From the NCBI GenBank assembly GCA_038502055.1, contig JAXRKN010000038.1, forward strand, positions 1,612,001-1,676,000: DNA of 64,000 nt. Direction: 5' to 3'. The translations under genes and the position numbers were made by a program. Under the pieces are notes generated by a model that saw nothing but the letters and a program-made list of their open reading frames with translations, was not told the origin of the DNA and made no database searches. This document shows positions 13,403 through 27,700 of this stretch, piece after piece. Source of the DNA: Tanytarsus gracilentus. Taxonomy: Eukaryota; Arthropoda; Insecta; Diptera; Chironomidae. Within the stretch, counting starts at the first letter, position 1. The number at the start of each line of letters is the position of its first letter.

Positions 13403-15433
13403 AAAGTTCATTTATTGTCGTTTGGTTCATCGAACTTCGAGGCAGTGTGACATGTATTTCGTCGAAATGACAACAATAAAAAAGCGGCAACCCAGAAGAG
13501 TCCATGACATGAGCAAATCTTTATTTAAGGTGAAAAGAAGAACTTTTTTTTCGAGAGAGTTATCAGCTGATGTTTGAATTGCAATCGATTTGCAGCAAGT
13601 TTATTTTTGTCTTTTTAGAGAATTTAATTAGCTTAAAAATAAATTTTATATTTTTTGAACCTTTCGATCCACGTGTTTATAAAAATCACGAAACCTTTAC
13701 GCGCCTCAACAACGCAGGTTTTATAAAAAATATATATTGGGGGTCAGTTGATGTCAAACACCTCTCGCGATTGTGTATATAAGGGTGAGAAACATTTTTT
13801 CTCCTCTACACACAATTTTTTTCGTAGATTTTTTTTCAGGTTGCATAGATCATTGAACCGTCCACAGAGTGCGATGAATTGACTTAAACTTACTCTCTCT
13901 GACGTATACTCAATTCATTTGCTGACTCAAATGGAAACTATCAAGGTTAAGACAGCAAAAAAGAATCTCATAAAAAAATTTAACTGCCAATTGCATCTTC
14001 GTCATCAAATGGTCGTTGTTGTCATTGAATTGTTTGTGAATTGTGTATTTTTTTTAGTGAGTCGAGCAACCGGGGTTTGCGTTGTCAACGACCTACCGCA
14101 ACCGGAGAATTCACTCATTTTTTTCACTCTGCTCATATACTCACAACAATATCAATTTCGAAATTGTATGAGTTGATTAATATTTTACATCCTTGTGTAA
14201 TTAATCATTCAATGTGGAAGCCATAAAGTCATCATTTCGAGCACATTGCTGTGTGTGTGAGTAAATCGAGAGCAAATATTAATTGCAAAATAAAGCAAGG
14301 AAGGTAACGTGAAGAAAATAAACATGTATATTAGAATTTCATTGTGAAAATGTGTGTTAAATTTATTTTTGAGCGGATAAACAAAGCACGTGAAATGCAA
14401 TAAAATGTCCAATAATCATAAAAATGCCACTTTTACGGCTCTATCTTTGTTTTTCTGTCTCTTTCAAACAAAGTCAATATCATTTGAGAGGCATTTTTAG
14501 TGAGGAATAAAAAGAAGCGACATTTTTCATGGAAGTTATGCACACAAGTCGTCAGTTGCCGATTCAAAATGATGATGATGCATGCTGAATCTGCTATTGA
14601 GTAAGGTTAAGGTTCAGTAATACTTTTTCCTGTGCTTTCGATGCTCACTCGAAGTTACTGGCATTTTTCACGCGAGTGTATTTGTGTGGGTGTGTAAGTA
14701 TCTTTATTTTTCACTCTAATCAATAAAAATTTTCTTCGCTTTTTTTTTGTCTGTGTCGAGAGTTTAAAATAATCATAATGACGACTTTTATCAAAGTTCT
14801 AGGTTAATAAGTTTACCCTCAATTTTTCTGATCGTGATATTGAAAAACTATCGTTTGATGTTGAGACAAAAAAAGTTTGAGAGAAATTGAGAGTTTAATG
14901 ATTTTTCTCTTATAAAAATGTTCGAACAATTTTGTGCAAAAAAAAAAACGCAAAAGGTGAATGACCGAAGCGATGGAAATCGTTAAGTTTTTGCCTCCCG
15001 TCTTTTTCACTTGTGTGTGTATGCGTGTCAATGTTACGATGTTCTCTCTCTCGCTTCATTCTCAACTCTCGTGCAAGTGTGTTTTTTGCGATGACGTGAG
15101 GAACAAAATTTGAAGCTTAAACTGATTCATTTTCCTGTGATTAAGATAATGGAAGTTTATTTTATTGAAACGTCGGTGCAAAATGCATTAAAGCGCACAA
15201 ACACATTTGTATTTTAAGTTAGGGGAAGGTCAGGAAAAAAGCTTTTAACTTTTACCGGCGAAATTTATCATTTTTTGGTGGAAAATTTCATCGTTCACTT
15301 TTACTCAGCACCACGCCGTTCGAGGTTATTAAACTCCAAAAAACAACATTCAAACACACACATTTGCGATTGTAGAGGATTAAAAGTAACAACACAGACA
15401 GAAAATGTTGTTCAGAACGTTCACACCAAAAGC

Positions 15434-15455
15434 GAGAGAGAGAGAGAGAGAGAGA
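15434..15455 (+). repeat. (GA)11 microsatellite
   Basis: A perfect GA run of 22 bases. A CT run on the same strand follows about 145 bases later, so the two could pair as a hairpin in the transcript. Confidence 0.95.
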
Positions 15456-15599
15456 AAAGCTTTTCTGCTCACTATCAGTTTCGGCATGGGCGATGCGATA
15501 TATAAAAAATTTCTGCAGTCGTTTGTGTGTGTTTGAGAGGATATTCACATTTTGCGTGAATGGAAAATTCGAAAAAAAAACTTTTACATAACATTTTTT

Positions 15600-15615
15600 C
15601 CTCTCTCTCTCTCTC
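15600..15615 (+). repeat. short CT microsatellite
   Basis: A perfect pyrimidine dinucleotide run, (CT)7 plus flanking C/T, complementary to the GA run at 15434-15455. Confidence 0.9.
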
Positions 15616-15934
15616 ATCTCGAGATGATTTCATCATCAGAAAAGTTTTCAATTTCAATTTATTTTTTCTTTTCAGTTGAGGAGGAAAATCAATCAAGAGC
15701 CAAAGCCTTAGAAAAGCTAGTTGGCGTCAGAAGAGGGACAGGAAAGTAAATTTTTCTATGCCACAAATACAAACAAACAAAAGGAAAGTTCTACACTTCA
15801 GAGCTTCACACCCAAAAGCGATAAACTCTGTCGTAAGGAAAATTCATCCCGAGCTATGTCGAGAGTCACAAACGCGAGTCGAAAAAAGAAGAAAGTTGGA
15901 AAATTCAATAGAACAATAAACTCTTAATTTCAAT

Positions 15935-15953
15935 TGTGTGTGTGTGTGTGTGT
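15935..15953 (+). repeat. (TG)9 microsatellite
   Basis: A perfect TG dinucleotide run of 19 bases in intronic DNA. Confidence 0.95.
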
Positions 15954-17609
15954 TTATGTATTTATGAAAGTAGATTGGCTTGGAAGTTTGACGTAGGTCA
16001 GGGCGTTTTTTTCTCTTATTCAAAAATAGCTTCGAATGCTTCCATTTAAAAACCCCGCAAAAGTTTGTTTCCCTTTCGCTTTTATATAGCCACCGAATTT
16101 TACTGTTTATATATACACATGCGTATATCGGTGAGATAGCTGAAATTTTTTGCCGCATCACAGCAAATGACAATAAAGATTAATGACTTCTGCACGATGT
16201 ATGAACGAGTTAATTTTGCATTCAAATTATTTACAAAAAAAATCGTTTTAAAAATGGCAGTGGTGGGTTGAATTTCACCATTTTAATTTCACCATTTGAA
16301 TTTAGTGGTGAGTTTTATTCAAAACATAATTTAACGGCTTTTTTAAATCACTAGTTTTGAATTTAACTCATTTTAAACATTCAAGTGAATAAGCCGCTTC
16401 AAACTTCAAATGTCGCGCTCTAATCTCATTTACATAACAATCGAGATTAATGACAATCTCAAAGAGTATTTAAGCACATTTTCAAGTCACATTTAGACAC
16501 AAAAATTCTCAATTTAATCTCCATTATCTCTCGAGGGTTATGGCTGTCTAAGAAGCAGGGTCGGCTTTTTTATGCAAAACGACGCGCGTGAAATGCTGAT
16601 AAAAATTTCATGTTAGCATTCATGCTGTGGTGGAGAAAAAAAGTTCTATTTGTGATAAGAGAAAACGGAAAAAACTTTTTTCCACCCCCAAAAATTCCCT
16701 TCGAGCGATTTCTTTCCGTTGCCTCCCGTCTTTTCGCATCATCTGCATGAAAAGAATGATTTTTATGTGAAATGTCTAGGACGAGTTCAGTAAGAATATA
16801 AAAATGGTAAAAAAGAATGAGGCGCAATAAAGACAGAAAGAAGAAGGATCTTCATGAGGCATCAAAGACAGGGTGTGAGAGGAGAATATAAACAGCCCAA
16901 AAAACCACGTTGCAAAACATTGAGCGAGGTCTTTGACATTGACACAAACACAACGATACGAGGGAGCGCACTTTTGTGTGGAGGCTTTGGTATGGAATTG
17001 AAAACTCGCGCGATGCTCATAAATGGTATTGAGAGAGTGCGAGCATGATGTGAAATTTGAAAAGGGAGTTGAAGGTGGTGCACACACATATTGCGATGGG
17101 TTTATGCAAATTTATCTTAATCAACGCGTAATCGATGTCGCTCAAGTGATTCAGGACATTAAACTTTTGGAAGTTCACTTTCTCGCACGCAGAAGCACGT
17201 TTTAAATGATATAACCGTTATTCTATCTTTTTTCAGTATCTGGTAGTGATTTATGTGTCACAATTACTTCATCCCTTCCTTTTTACTCTTCTTTATTTTT
17301 TCCGGTAAACTTTTACTCTGCATTCTTAGTGAAAGAAAGTTCATTTCACCCGGCTTTTTGAGTCTAAAAGCCTCTCGAAAAAGAAAACTTATTCGCATAA
17401 CTGTTGGTGAAATGCTAACGGCTTCAAAATGACAACTGTATTAGTGACGCTTTTTGATGGTGCCGTTATGGCGTGTAATTTTTTTCCTCCCTTACTTCCT
17501 CAGTTTTTTCTCGTAGCATAGTGAGACGATTGAGGAAATAAATCATGAAGTTAGACGTAGGAAATTTAAGAATTTAAGAGCTTTTGCAAGACACAATTTT
17601 ATTAATGTT

Positions 17610-17640
17610 CTTAAATTTCTACACTCAGACAAACTGAGCT
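17610..17640 (+). repeat. left target-site duplication (31 bp) of retroposon
   Basis: A 31-base sequence beginning CTTAAATTTCTACACTCAGA is repeated exactly at 18690-18720. It flanks the insert at 17641-18689, and the outer flanks (ATTAATGTT on the left, TAAATAAATT on the right) do not match each other, as expected for a target-site duplication. Confidence 0.92.
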
Positions 17641-18689
17641 GGAGATCGAAGTGTGCGGTGTACGAGTGAGTTGCCAAAATTATTTGCGCCGGTGCGGTGA
17701 TTAATTGGGTTTTGGCAGTGCTAGAGTAGGTAAAAGTGGCTAGTTAGTTAGATTAGGACAGGTAGTGATAGAAAATGTTCGAGTACACTCAATTTGGAAG
17801 GAAGTAAGTCTGTTTCGGAAAAATTGTCCATTGAGGATTTTTCAAGAAAATTTTCATGGGTAACTATGTAATTTATTTTTATAAAAGTGTGACAGGATCC
17901 AACTGAAATCCGGTAAGGATCAGTTGAGGAACGGAAGTGGAGTTATTTTGAAACAAGTTTAGGTTAAACAGGGGAAGTTTTTTTTTTGTTGATGAGTGAA
18001 TTGGGTAAATTTCATTTTCAAAATAAAAATGTCAGCCAGGAACTTGTAATTTTGTTTTAATTTTGTTCCAAAGGATATTTATAGATAGGAGTTAAGGGAT
18101 TTGCACACTTCGATCTCGAGGGAGGGTTTGTGTTTGTGATTGTTCTAAAATGGACAACGGACATATATTTTGACTCGACACACCAACTGTGTACACTAGT
18201 CTCAGTTGAGGAAGGTAGTGGTGGAATCACGGCTTTTCTCCAAGTGATTTGAGACATATAAAATGTTGATTTGGTTTTGATTAGTTGGAAACTGTAATAT
18301 CTGCTCAGTAAACAAGACTGTTCTTAGCTGTAGTTTCTCTAGAAATTACAAACAAAAAATCATTCGAAAACAAAAACTTACAAAAAAAAAACACTAACAC
18401 ACTAACATTGCCGTAAAGGTATTTTAAAATTCCCTATTAACCAACGCTGATGGTAGAGGGTGGTTGGCCCGACATCAGTTCTCACTAACGATTATCTAAT
18501 TGTATTTATTCCGAGAAGGGGTTTGTTCGTAACCTGTGGCTTGTATCGACTGTAGATACTTGCCTAAGTAGCCCGCTAGACCCTGCTTTTCCGAGGAATC
18601 GGGGGTCAATCATGTGTGGTTGCGTTGGACGTCTCTCCTACTTCGGTAGTGGCCACCTAATCGTCATCTAATCTAATCTAATCTCTAAT
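17641..18689 (+). mobile_element. non-autonomous or 5'-truncated non-LTR retroposon
   Basis: The 1,049-base insert is bounded by perfect 31-bp direct repeats and ends in a short repeated tail (ATCTAATCTAATCTAATCTCTAATC minus its last part), the hallmark of target-primed reverse transcription. Long target-site duplications and a simple-repeat 3' tail point to a LINE-mobilised element in plus orientation, opposite to tai. It is more GC-rich than its surroundings, especially over 18410-18660. I see no reverse transcriptase or endonuclease motif and no open frame of note, so it is a SINE-like, internally deleted or 3'-UTR-only copy. Clear tRNA-type A and B boxes were not found. The identical duplications suggest a fairly recent insertion. 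Confidence 0.85.
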
Positions 18690-18720
18690 CTTAAATTTCT
18701 ACACTCAGACAAACTGAGCT
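18690..18720 (+). repeat. right target-site duplication (31 bp) of retroposon
   Basis: An exact copy of 17610-17640, immediately after the ATCTA-type tail. Confidence 0.92.
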
Positions 18721-21700
18721 TAAATAAATTAGTACTTTAAAGTTTAAATTCATCACGTTACAAAATTAAATTTCATTTCATAATAATTCTCAGAATTTTT
18801 TAAACACATATCGTTAGTCATCCGAAAAGCCGTACCTCACTAAACAAATACGGGCAATTAAACTATATCCACATGTGAAACAAAACCTATAGCATTTACA
18901 ACTCGTCAAAAGCACATTGTACTTTTCTAACAAAAATACGACAAAACATTCTTTTTCCTCCTCGTTCATTCTTTTTTCCCTTTCAACTCTCGCTCTCTCT
19001 CTTGTGTGTGAGAAATCGGTTATTCCGTGGTCAATGACATCCTTTTTTTCGACAACAACACTCACTCTCAACACATTGTAGTGAAGCACAGCAGAAATGA
19101 AATGTGAACGAATTCAACTGAAGTTCATTAACATACATTCACTCCAACTTTGCGTAATCGTATTGCCGAAGCTATTTTCAATGGAATTTATACGTTTTTA
19201 TGTGCACCAGGAGCGACACACGATGCTAAGGATGATGAACTTTGTTGAATTCAGCGTCACTAATTGGTTAAGTGAAAATATTAATAATTTATTACATGCA
19301 TAGATGTTTAACTCACTTACGCCACCCAAAATTCTATCAAAAGTAAAAAATCGATGAAAAGTAAAACGAAAAATTACGTTTTGGGGGCATTTTACGCACG
19401 TTTTTCGAGAGAGTTTTGTGACCCCAACAAAAACGTTATTAACATTTTCTATACTATACTATTATTACTTGATGAATACAATTTTCCTCTTTTCATATTT
19501 CTGTTAGCAACATTGGCTATTACACGAGTATAAGCTCTTTATTTCCTCACATTACCGAGTGATTAGAGTTAGCGACATGAAAAAAACATGATGGAAATTC
19601 AAATTCTAAGAGGATTGAATAAAAAAATTTTAAAGATATAAAATCAGATTTTTTTTCTGTGATTTTTAAGGATTTTTGTCCAATTACTCGACCATTAAAA
19701 ATCCAATTATACAATTAAAAAAATTAATTAATCAATAAATGAAATGAAAAAAATTAATTGTGCAATTTAACGAAAAATTTCTTAAGAAATACAAAATAAT
19801 TAATTTAATGAATTTCTTTGAAATAAAATTAAAGCTCATCAAAAAATAGACATTGTCACTGCCCCTCTTTTTTTATGGAATATTCTTTCGCATCCCACTT
19901 ACAATCTCAAAAGTTTCCTCAACAACATTATAAGAAGATATAAAAAAACTTTTTGCAATCAATTTTAATTCTTTCTTCTGGCTTCGATCAAAGCGTGGCA
20001 GAAAAATGCCATCAATAGCAAAACTTTCATAATCTCCGCATCTTCATCTACGTGATTGATCCTCACTTCGTGCACAATTTTAATTGAATACTGATGGACG
20101 TTGATGACGACTGTAAATGGTTATACATGGTGGCGAATGTGAGGAAGGACGACAACAATTATTTATTTATAAAGTCAACTTGCAGTCGACAATGTTTTTT
20201 GAGTAAACGTCAATTGATATTGTGAGGCGTTTAGACTTGCATATTGCAATTGACATTGTATGAAGAGGGAAAATTTAAATTATCGATGGTATTGAAGTGC
20301 AGAGGGAAAATATTTTCAAGTTTTAATTTTCAACCTTTGCACTAAACAATAATTTCAATTTTCATTTTTCTAATTGAGCTTTTTCTGCATATGTAAATTA
20401 ATTTGAAAGTTTTTTACTTTTCAATATCATGATCAAAACTAATTTCAGGTTGCAAACTTAACAAGAAATTTTCGCATTATAATGATTAATTTACATATGA
20501 AAAAATCCACCTCTTTTTTACATAATTTACATTTTGCGTCCCTCGTGAACACATAAAAAAGTTTTTTTATGCTTCAACGTGTAAATGAAGGAAAAAAGCT
20601 CATTGCAGTGATTGATTATTTGGGTCAAAGTTATAACATTGTATGTTCGCATTGCTCATTCATTTTCGGTGTGTTTTACTTCAATCGTCATTTTCGTTTA
20701 TTAATGCAATATCACAAAAATTACACACAGCACAAATAAAAAGATGAGCTCGTATTTTTTCATTCTACGTCGTTGTTATTTTTTCCAATTGTAGATGGAG
20801 TGAGCAAGTTCACAGAGATACCTAATTACACGCCATTACACGTATTCGCTTCTGATGATGATGATGATGATGTGAATGCATGACTGTGGTAGTGCATGCA
20901 CTTGTGCAATGTAAAAATCGTCTAGCACATACGTGTACGAACACATACGCTCCACTGTCCTCGTTTTCACTATGAAACTTAAACTTGAAACCATTAGAAA
21001 TGTTTTTTTCCTCGTCGAGCTTGAAACTTGCAGTTTTCCTCCTCAATTCCGACAACCGTCTCTCTCTCACATCAAGACTCATGTCTCTCACGCTTTATTG
21101 CGCCTCTGACGGTGGCAATCAACAGTCATAATTGCTGGAACTGACGCACACGATGATGAGAGAGTGAAGTGATGTGGAAGGAATTAATTGATGTTGATCT
21201 TTTGTGTGTGCGCGAATAATGATTTATGATTCTCTTGATGCTTTCTCAAGCGAAATTTTTTGCACATTTTTCACTTAATTGTGCAGAAAAAAGAAGAGAA
21301 GGTGAGGACAGAAGGCGCTTAGCTTGAATAAATTATGCAACAATTTTTTTTGGGTAAAGAACATTTTAAATAAATGAGTGGCAAAATTTTTGTCTGCATT
21401 AAATTTTAAACAGTCATTAAGTGAAAAATTAAATCTTTTGAAAATTATTGAAACAATCGAAATAAAATTTCAGTTTCTCCTCAAAATTTTCCTACAAAGC
21501 AAAGCTAATTTTTATTTTCTATAAAATTTCAAAACTCACATCATCATGATCGTGTTAGACACACATCGCAATAAAAGCTTTTTTCGCTCCGCAAAATGAA
21601 TGAAAGAAATCATCTTTAAGAGATGTCGTAAAAAGCGAGCTAATGAAATAATAAAGACTTGAGAGTCGTTGTTTCATATTTTAGCAGAAAAAAAAGCAAA

Positions 21701-24700
21701 GTTTAATTTCCTTGCCATTCAAATCCACTAAATAGTTGAGTTTATTTGCTGCCTTATGAATATTAAATGGATACTTTTTGTGAGAAAGATCCATTTATAC
21801 ATTAAATGACGTTAAAACTCTATTAAAGACTATGTCTGGAGATGGAGCAAGACGCGAGGTTTTTTCATGTTCATCTAGAATATTTTAGCATTTTATCATT
21901 AATTTAGTTTCCTCGCATTTTTGTAACGGTTTAAAAATTTTAAAACTTTTCGTGTCTTTCTCCTTCTAAATATCTCGACGATTCCATCTCGAAGTTTTGT
22001 GAATCCAAAAGTGAAAAGGATCGCTTGAAAACTTTTTTGAAATGCTCAAAATTTCTTAGACATCGAAAGTTTCTCCACTGACATGCTCACAATGGACCTT
22101 TGTAAGCTTGCGATGTCTAAATCATATGTGAATTAAGAGCGATGAATCACAAAAAAAAGTTGGCAACTATTTATTGAAGATCGTGAAGAGAAAAATTATG
22201 GGCTTTTTAATGTGTCTGGAAAGAGCTTTGTCGACGAAATTCGAAGAAGGAAGGCATTAAAATGTAAAGCATCTATAATGATGTGTTTTGCAACAACAAC
22301 TTCAAGCGCAGGCAATTTAGATCAGACAAAAAGTGCTTCGCTTTTTTTGTAGTAGTGGAAGCATGGCGACGGATTTTCGGTTCGTTTGATTCTTTTTACT
22401 CAGCATCGTCATCAGCAAAAGGTACACAATCAGATGAAAATATTCCAGAATAAATTTTGAAGGAATGAAAAACGTTGTTAAATAAACACATCATGAAAAA
22501 GATACGCGTGACGACAATGAAGGTAGAGAAAAGGATTTTTTACCATTGTTGTGCAATTTAAATATTTCAATAGATGAAAAATTTTGAATTATATTCATAG
22601 AGACGTGCACAACAAATGGAATAATGTTAGATGTATGCTACACGCAGACCTAGGATTCGTTCCGCGATTTTGTAAAGATTTTAAATAATTTAAAATATTC
22701 CAATTTCAAAGAGCATCAGAAAGTAAATTCTGTGAAAATCCTCGACCGCCATAAAAACTCACAAACAGTCTAAATCACTCAAATCCCCATAAAAAAATCG
22801 CATCCTCAGAACAGTCGCTACTAATCCACCATAAATCAACATTTTTACTATAATAATCTTCAATTGTGACTTGATACAATTGCGCAAATTTGTGTGCCAT
22901 CAATGATATCAAGTCGAGCGCTATGTGTAGGCTGCACACACTTAATTGAAGTTCCATTCAATTCCGACAAAATTTACATTGTTCTATTCATACTCTACCG
23001 TGTTTTTCTATCTCGATATGTGTGATCAATAATGAAGGCATCAATTCTGGCACTAATTGTAATTCGAGGAACGAGAGAGAAACACCATGAGATTGAAAAA
23101 AAGAGCTGAGCTATAATGGCGTAATAAAAAGGTGGAAAAAACATGACACCGTTGTCACATTGTCAAACAAGCAGCCAGTCGACGACAGTGGTGTCACTCC
23201 ATTGCCTGGCGATGAAAAAGACAAAAGATTGCTGCTCACATCTCCTTCTCTTGTCTTGTTTGTCATGTATCATGAATATATTCATAAGGGACGGACACAT
23301 AAGCACTCAATCCGCAAAAGGTTCATAAATCTTATTAGAAAGGCTCTGCGTCACTGCTGATAAAACTCTTTTTTAAATCGAATCTGTGATATTTGAACCC
23401 CAATAACATCGCCTGCAGGCTTTTTTGCTATGGTCACATATATTAGGTAATAGATCATTATAAGTAAATACAAATCATGTTTGTGGTCTGGCCGAAATTT
23501 GTTACAGATTTGCAAGATTTTTTTTTCATCAAATAAAAAGAAGGAAAAAGTGAAAGTTGAATGAAATTAAGCTCTCTTCGGCTTATATATTTGTTAGTTA
23601 AGTAGGCAGAGAGCAAACGATGTGTGGCGACGGCGGCAGGTCTCATGGACACATGATTTAATGTGACTGTTTTCTACGCTCCAGTGCACTTTATGATTGT
23701 CTCATATCGTTTACCGTGAAAAATTTATCGGCAGTGAGAGAGAGATAATTAAGTGTCCATACAGACATGATATGTGAGGCCAATTAAGAGCAAATTAATT
23801 CACGCAGTTTTATGTTATTGGATTGTAAATTTGCTATTGTAAAATTTTTAATTAAAGTTGTGACAAAAGTTTGCCATTTTTGAAATTATACAAAAAAAGA
23901 TATTTTTAAAAAAATCAATTCAACACCCCCGAAATGTGATGTTAGATCAATTCGTGGATAAATAAAAACTTTTACTGCATAATAAAAACCTGAAACTCTG
24001 GAATTTGATATTTGATACCAGTTCCTTGTGATTCTACTTTTGGAGGGAAAATGGATCGTCATTGTTTTGATTCAACAACTAAATTACAAAAGAATTCGGA
24101 AATAATTAAATTTTCATCATTAGAAAAATTTCATTTTTTGCGGTGAAATCTTTTTGAATAAAAGCCTTCATGTGCTTTTGTAATTTTCTGTTCTAAGTTG
24201 ATAAAAGAGTTAAATTGTAAAAGCTTGAGAAGGTTGAAAATTTCTCTTGTTGCGGTGAAAATTGTGACCGACTCAATATGCCAAGAGTCAAACTTCTTTC
24301 ATTAGATTCGCATTCAATTTAAGTGATTTTTCTCGTATGTTCGAGTTCCAATCTTCTTCCTGAATGTGCTTAAAACAATTAATCTCTTTCATTATAATGA
24401 AAATTCGTTGCTCAGAATATCGTTCATGACATATTGTTGTAAGATAAATGCGAAGAACAAGAAAATCATAATGAGATAAGGCTGCTAAAAGCTGACTCTT
24501 ACATGTGGCATGTCGGAGGTTGCGAACTGACAATAATCAAATGATCATATTCATTTTTCTTGGGTGAAATCTTAACGGACTTCAAGATGCAAACACACAT
24601 GTGAGGATTTAAATGTGACATGAGACGATGTGAAGTATTTTTCATTTTCAATAGCAGCAGTTAGGCTTAAAGACAAAAGTATCAAATTTCTCAACTGTTT

Positions 24701-27700
24701 TTTTGCCCTCTTTTGATGCATGAAGAAAAGAAATTTTTGATAAACAATTTTTTAATTTTATTTCAAGATTGCCGGCAAAATTGCAGCTCACTCTCTCGAG
24801 AGCAAATAAAATCACGCAAAATTTTAAGCGACAAGCGAACATGCTCGAAATCTGAGATTTTCAAGATGTATTTATTTTTAAAAATGTTCCAGCGAGAACA
24901 GCGAAAAAAAAGAGTTTTCTGACATTTTTAATTTTACGCGCTGATATAAAATTAAAAGGAAGAACATTTGAAATTTGTTGAACCATAAATCTGACGAAAA
25001 TAAAGAGTGAGAATTTTAATTAAAAAAAATTATTTTGCGCTCGCTAATTTAAAGCAGAATCATATCAATGAACTTTTATTTGAAGACATTCACACTGCCA
25101 TGTGCGAAGATTAAATCGCATAAATCCGTGCGTGTCATTTCACTAATTCAGCACTGACATTGGTTCATGTGTGCAATGATAATAAAAATCAATATTGAAA
25201 TCCCCAGTAAAATGGCTTAGTTTAATGATCTCTGCAAGGAGCTTCCAGTGCGCGCATGCACAAAGAGCATCTTTCTGCATCAGAAGCGATATTGACGTAG
25301 CAGAGAGAAGAAAAAACGTCTTGTGTAGTTTCGCCTGATTTTCCACATGATGTGATACCTCAATTACCTGACATTGTCCTTGCTCACTTCGCTCTCTCTC
25401 TGCGTTATTTTTTATTATTTTCTCAGCTCACTCACTATCATGCCATCATCAGAACTCAGCCAAGCACTAAATTTCAACACACATATATGTATGTTCAATG
25501 TCAGAATTAAGTGGCTCACAATACTCTTGTATGCAGCCATTGAGAATTTAATTTGTTTCAGGAAAAAATGAATTAAGTCTTCGCGAAGCTCTCTCATGAA
25601 AGTGTAATTGTCCATTATGTGCTATTTTATTTTTTGCATCGCGTCACACGATGGTGGTGAGTGTCTCACTAATTTCCATAATATGGTCAAAACATGAAAA
25701 CTACAAGTACTACTTTTGCTGTTGTCGTTGGTCAGCGAACACGATCGCTACATAGACATGCACGAAAAGTGAATAAAAAGTGCATTTTGAAGACAAAAAG
25801 AAATAAAATCAATTTACGACGATGTTTTATGTTCAATATATGTTTATGGACATTCTTTTAAGATAATGCACTGCGGTCAGATTTATGAGAATATTTCCTT
25901 GCGGGGAATTTAAAAATAAATTTAGTTAGGGTCTGTTTTGACGACTCTTTGCAATGCTATTAATTGCACAATATCGTCCTCTATCAACTTCAACCCACTC
26001 GGGGATGTTCTAATTTTTCTTGCTGTTTTCTCTCGTGGGAGTTTTTTTGAGTCAAGTAAACTTTGAAGGATGCCATGAGCACGTAATAAAAACAAATAAT
26101 AAAAGTACATTGAGAATTCATCGCAAAATGCTGAATGTGTTGCTACTGTTTTTTACGACGAAAAAGATCCATTTAGAAGGTTCTTTATGTTAGTATGCAG
26201 GATTAATTAATCATTTTAATTGCGACTCCTTTGTGTATTAAAATTAATCCTTGAAATTAAATTCTGTGCTATGATAAAAAATAGTTTTAGAATTTATTGA
26301 TCGCTTAAGGAGTAAAAATTTTATGTTTGCAATCGAGTGCATAAAAATTTACGAGCTTCATTCAATTAAATACAAAAAAAAATTAAAGAGAGGTCAAGAA
26401 TCTAGAGAACATAATTTTTAACGTCCATAATTGTTTCCTCAAAAACCATGCATTTTATTACAACTTACAGCTTGAGTGACAGAAATTCATTATGGGTTGT
26501 AATTAGTGACATGTCGACGATTGTAATTAGTCTCTATGTGCACTTTTAGCTACAAGCGACAAATACAACTGCAACCGTAGATTAGCTTTAGACTCGGAGA
26601 TTATCATGTTTGTGGATTTTTACACGTTTCTCACATTAAATTTGAAAAATTGCTATTTATTTGCAGCTCATTTCGTGTTCAGCGAGGATATCGCATCATC
26701 ATAAAATTTTCAATGGAAAAATAATAAGATGACATTGTTTGTACATTCAATTTACAATCTGCTCTTTAATATTAATGTTATGAAAATTTCAACTTTTATT
26801 TTTAGCTTTATTGTTTCAGGTTTCACTGTAACTTAAAGAATATAATTCGTGCATATGAAGGAGAAAACAACATAAAAAAGGCGGAGGATGAAGTGGACTG
26901 CATGCCCGCACTTAATAAGATGAACAGGTTTTTAAGTTCTCCTTTATTTTATTTTATTTTGCATAAAATCGAACGCATAAGTCATTCGTAATATTTTTTC
27001 AGTCGTGTGCATGCATGATTTCCATTTTTACGTAACTTCCAAGTTGCACTTGACACCGACTCGTGTAAAAAAATAAATTACTGTAGGTTGTGTGTGAGGA
27101 GAGAAAATAAGGTGAATAATGAACGAAATTCCTTGCGAAATTTATATTTTAAAAATGAGTGACTCTTTGAGTTTATCAAAAAATATATATATATTTTCCA
27201 TGATCTTGCGAGGAAATTTACTTTAATGAAAAAAGACCTTAGTAAAATGATAAAAAATATTTTCATATTAAATAAATGATGGTTTTTGCATTTTGTTATA
27301 AAAATAGCATTCAGCTTATCAACGAAAACATCTGTCAGTTGTTATTGAGCGTGTAAAGATTATTGCACTTTCATAAAAGAACCTTTAAGGTATGAAATTT
27401 TATCCCATATCGTAAGATGTTACGAAACACCCCACATAATGCTATCAGAAGTTTCAATTGAACTAGAGAAAAATAAATCTAAAACGTCAGCAGCCAACAC
27501 AAAATGCAGTTTCAGCTTAACAAATCGAGTAAGAAAAAAAAAATCATTATATTCCATCTCATTCAGCACAACACAAAGGGGAAATGATTAATTAAATTTA
27601 GTTGCATAATGAATATGCAGCTTGAGTTGAGAATATAAGAAAAAAAAATTGTATATTCTTGCTCGCCGCTCTCTGTGCGCTTGCGGATGATAAAAGCGAA

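Noticed and set aside
15288..15696. Overlapping minus-strand frames rich in RERERE or SLSLSL
   Set aside because: They are produced by the GA/CT microsatellites and are not evidence of a protein.
20822..21091. Minus-strand frame with a His-rich end
   Set aside because: The His run is simply the TGA trinucleotide repeat read on the other strand.
24338..24352. tRNA B-box-like TGTTCGAGTTCC
   Set aside because: No A box, no cloverleaf stems and no acceptor-stem pairing around it.
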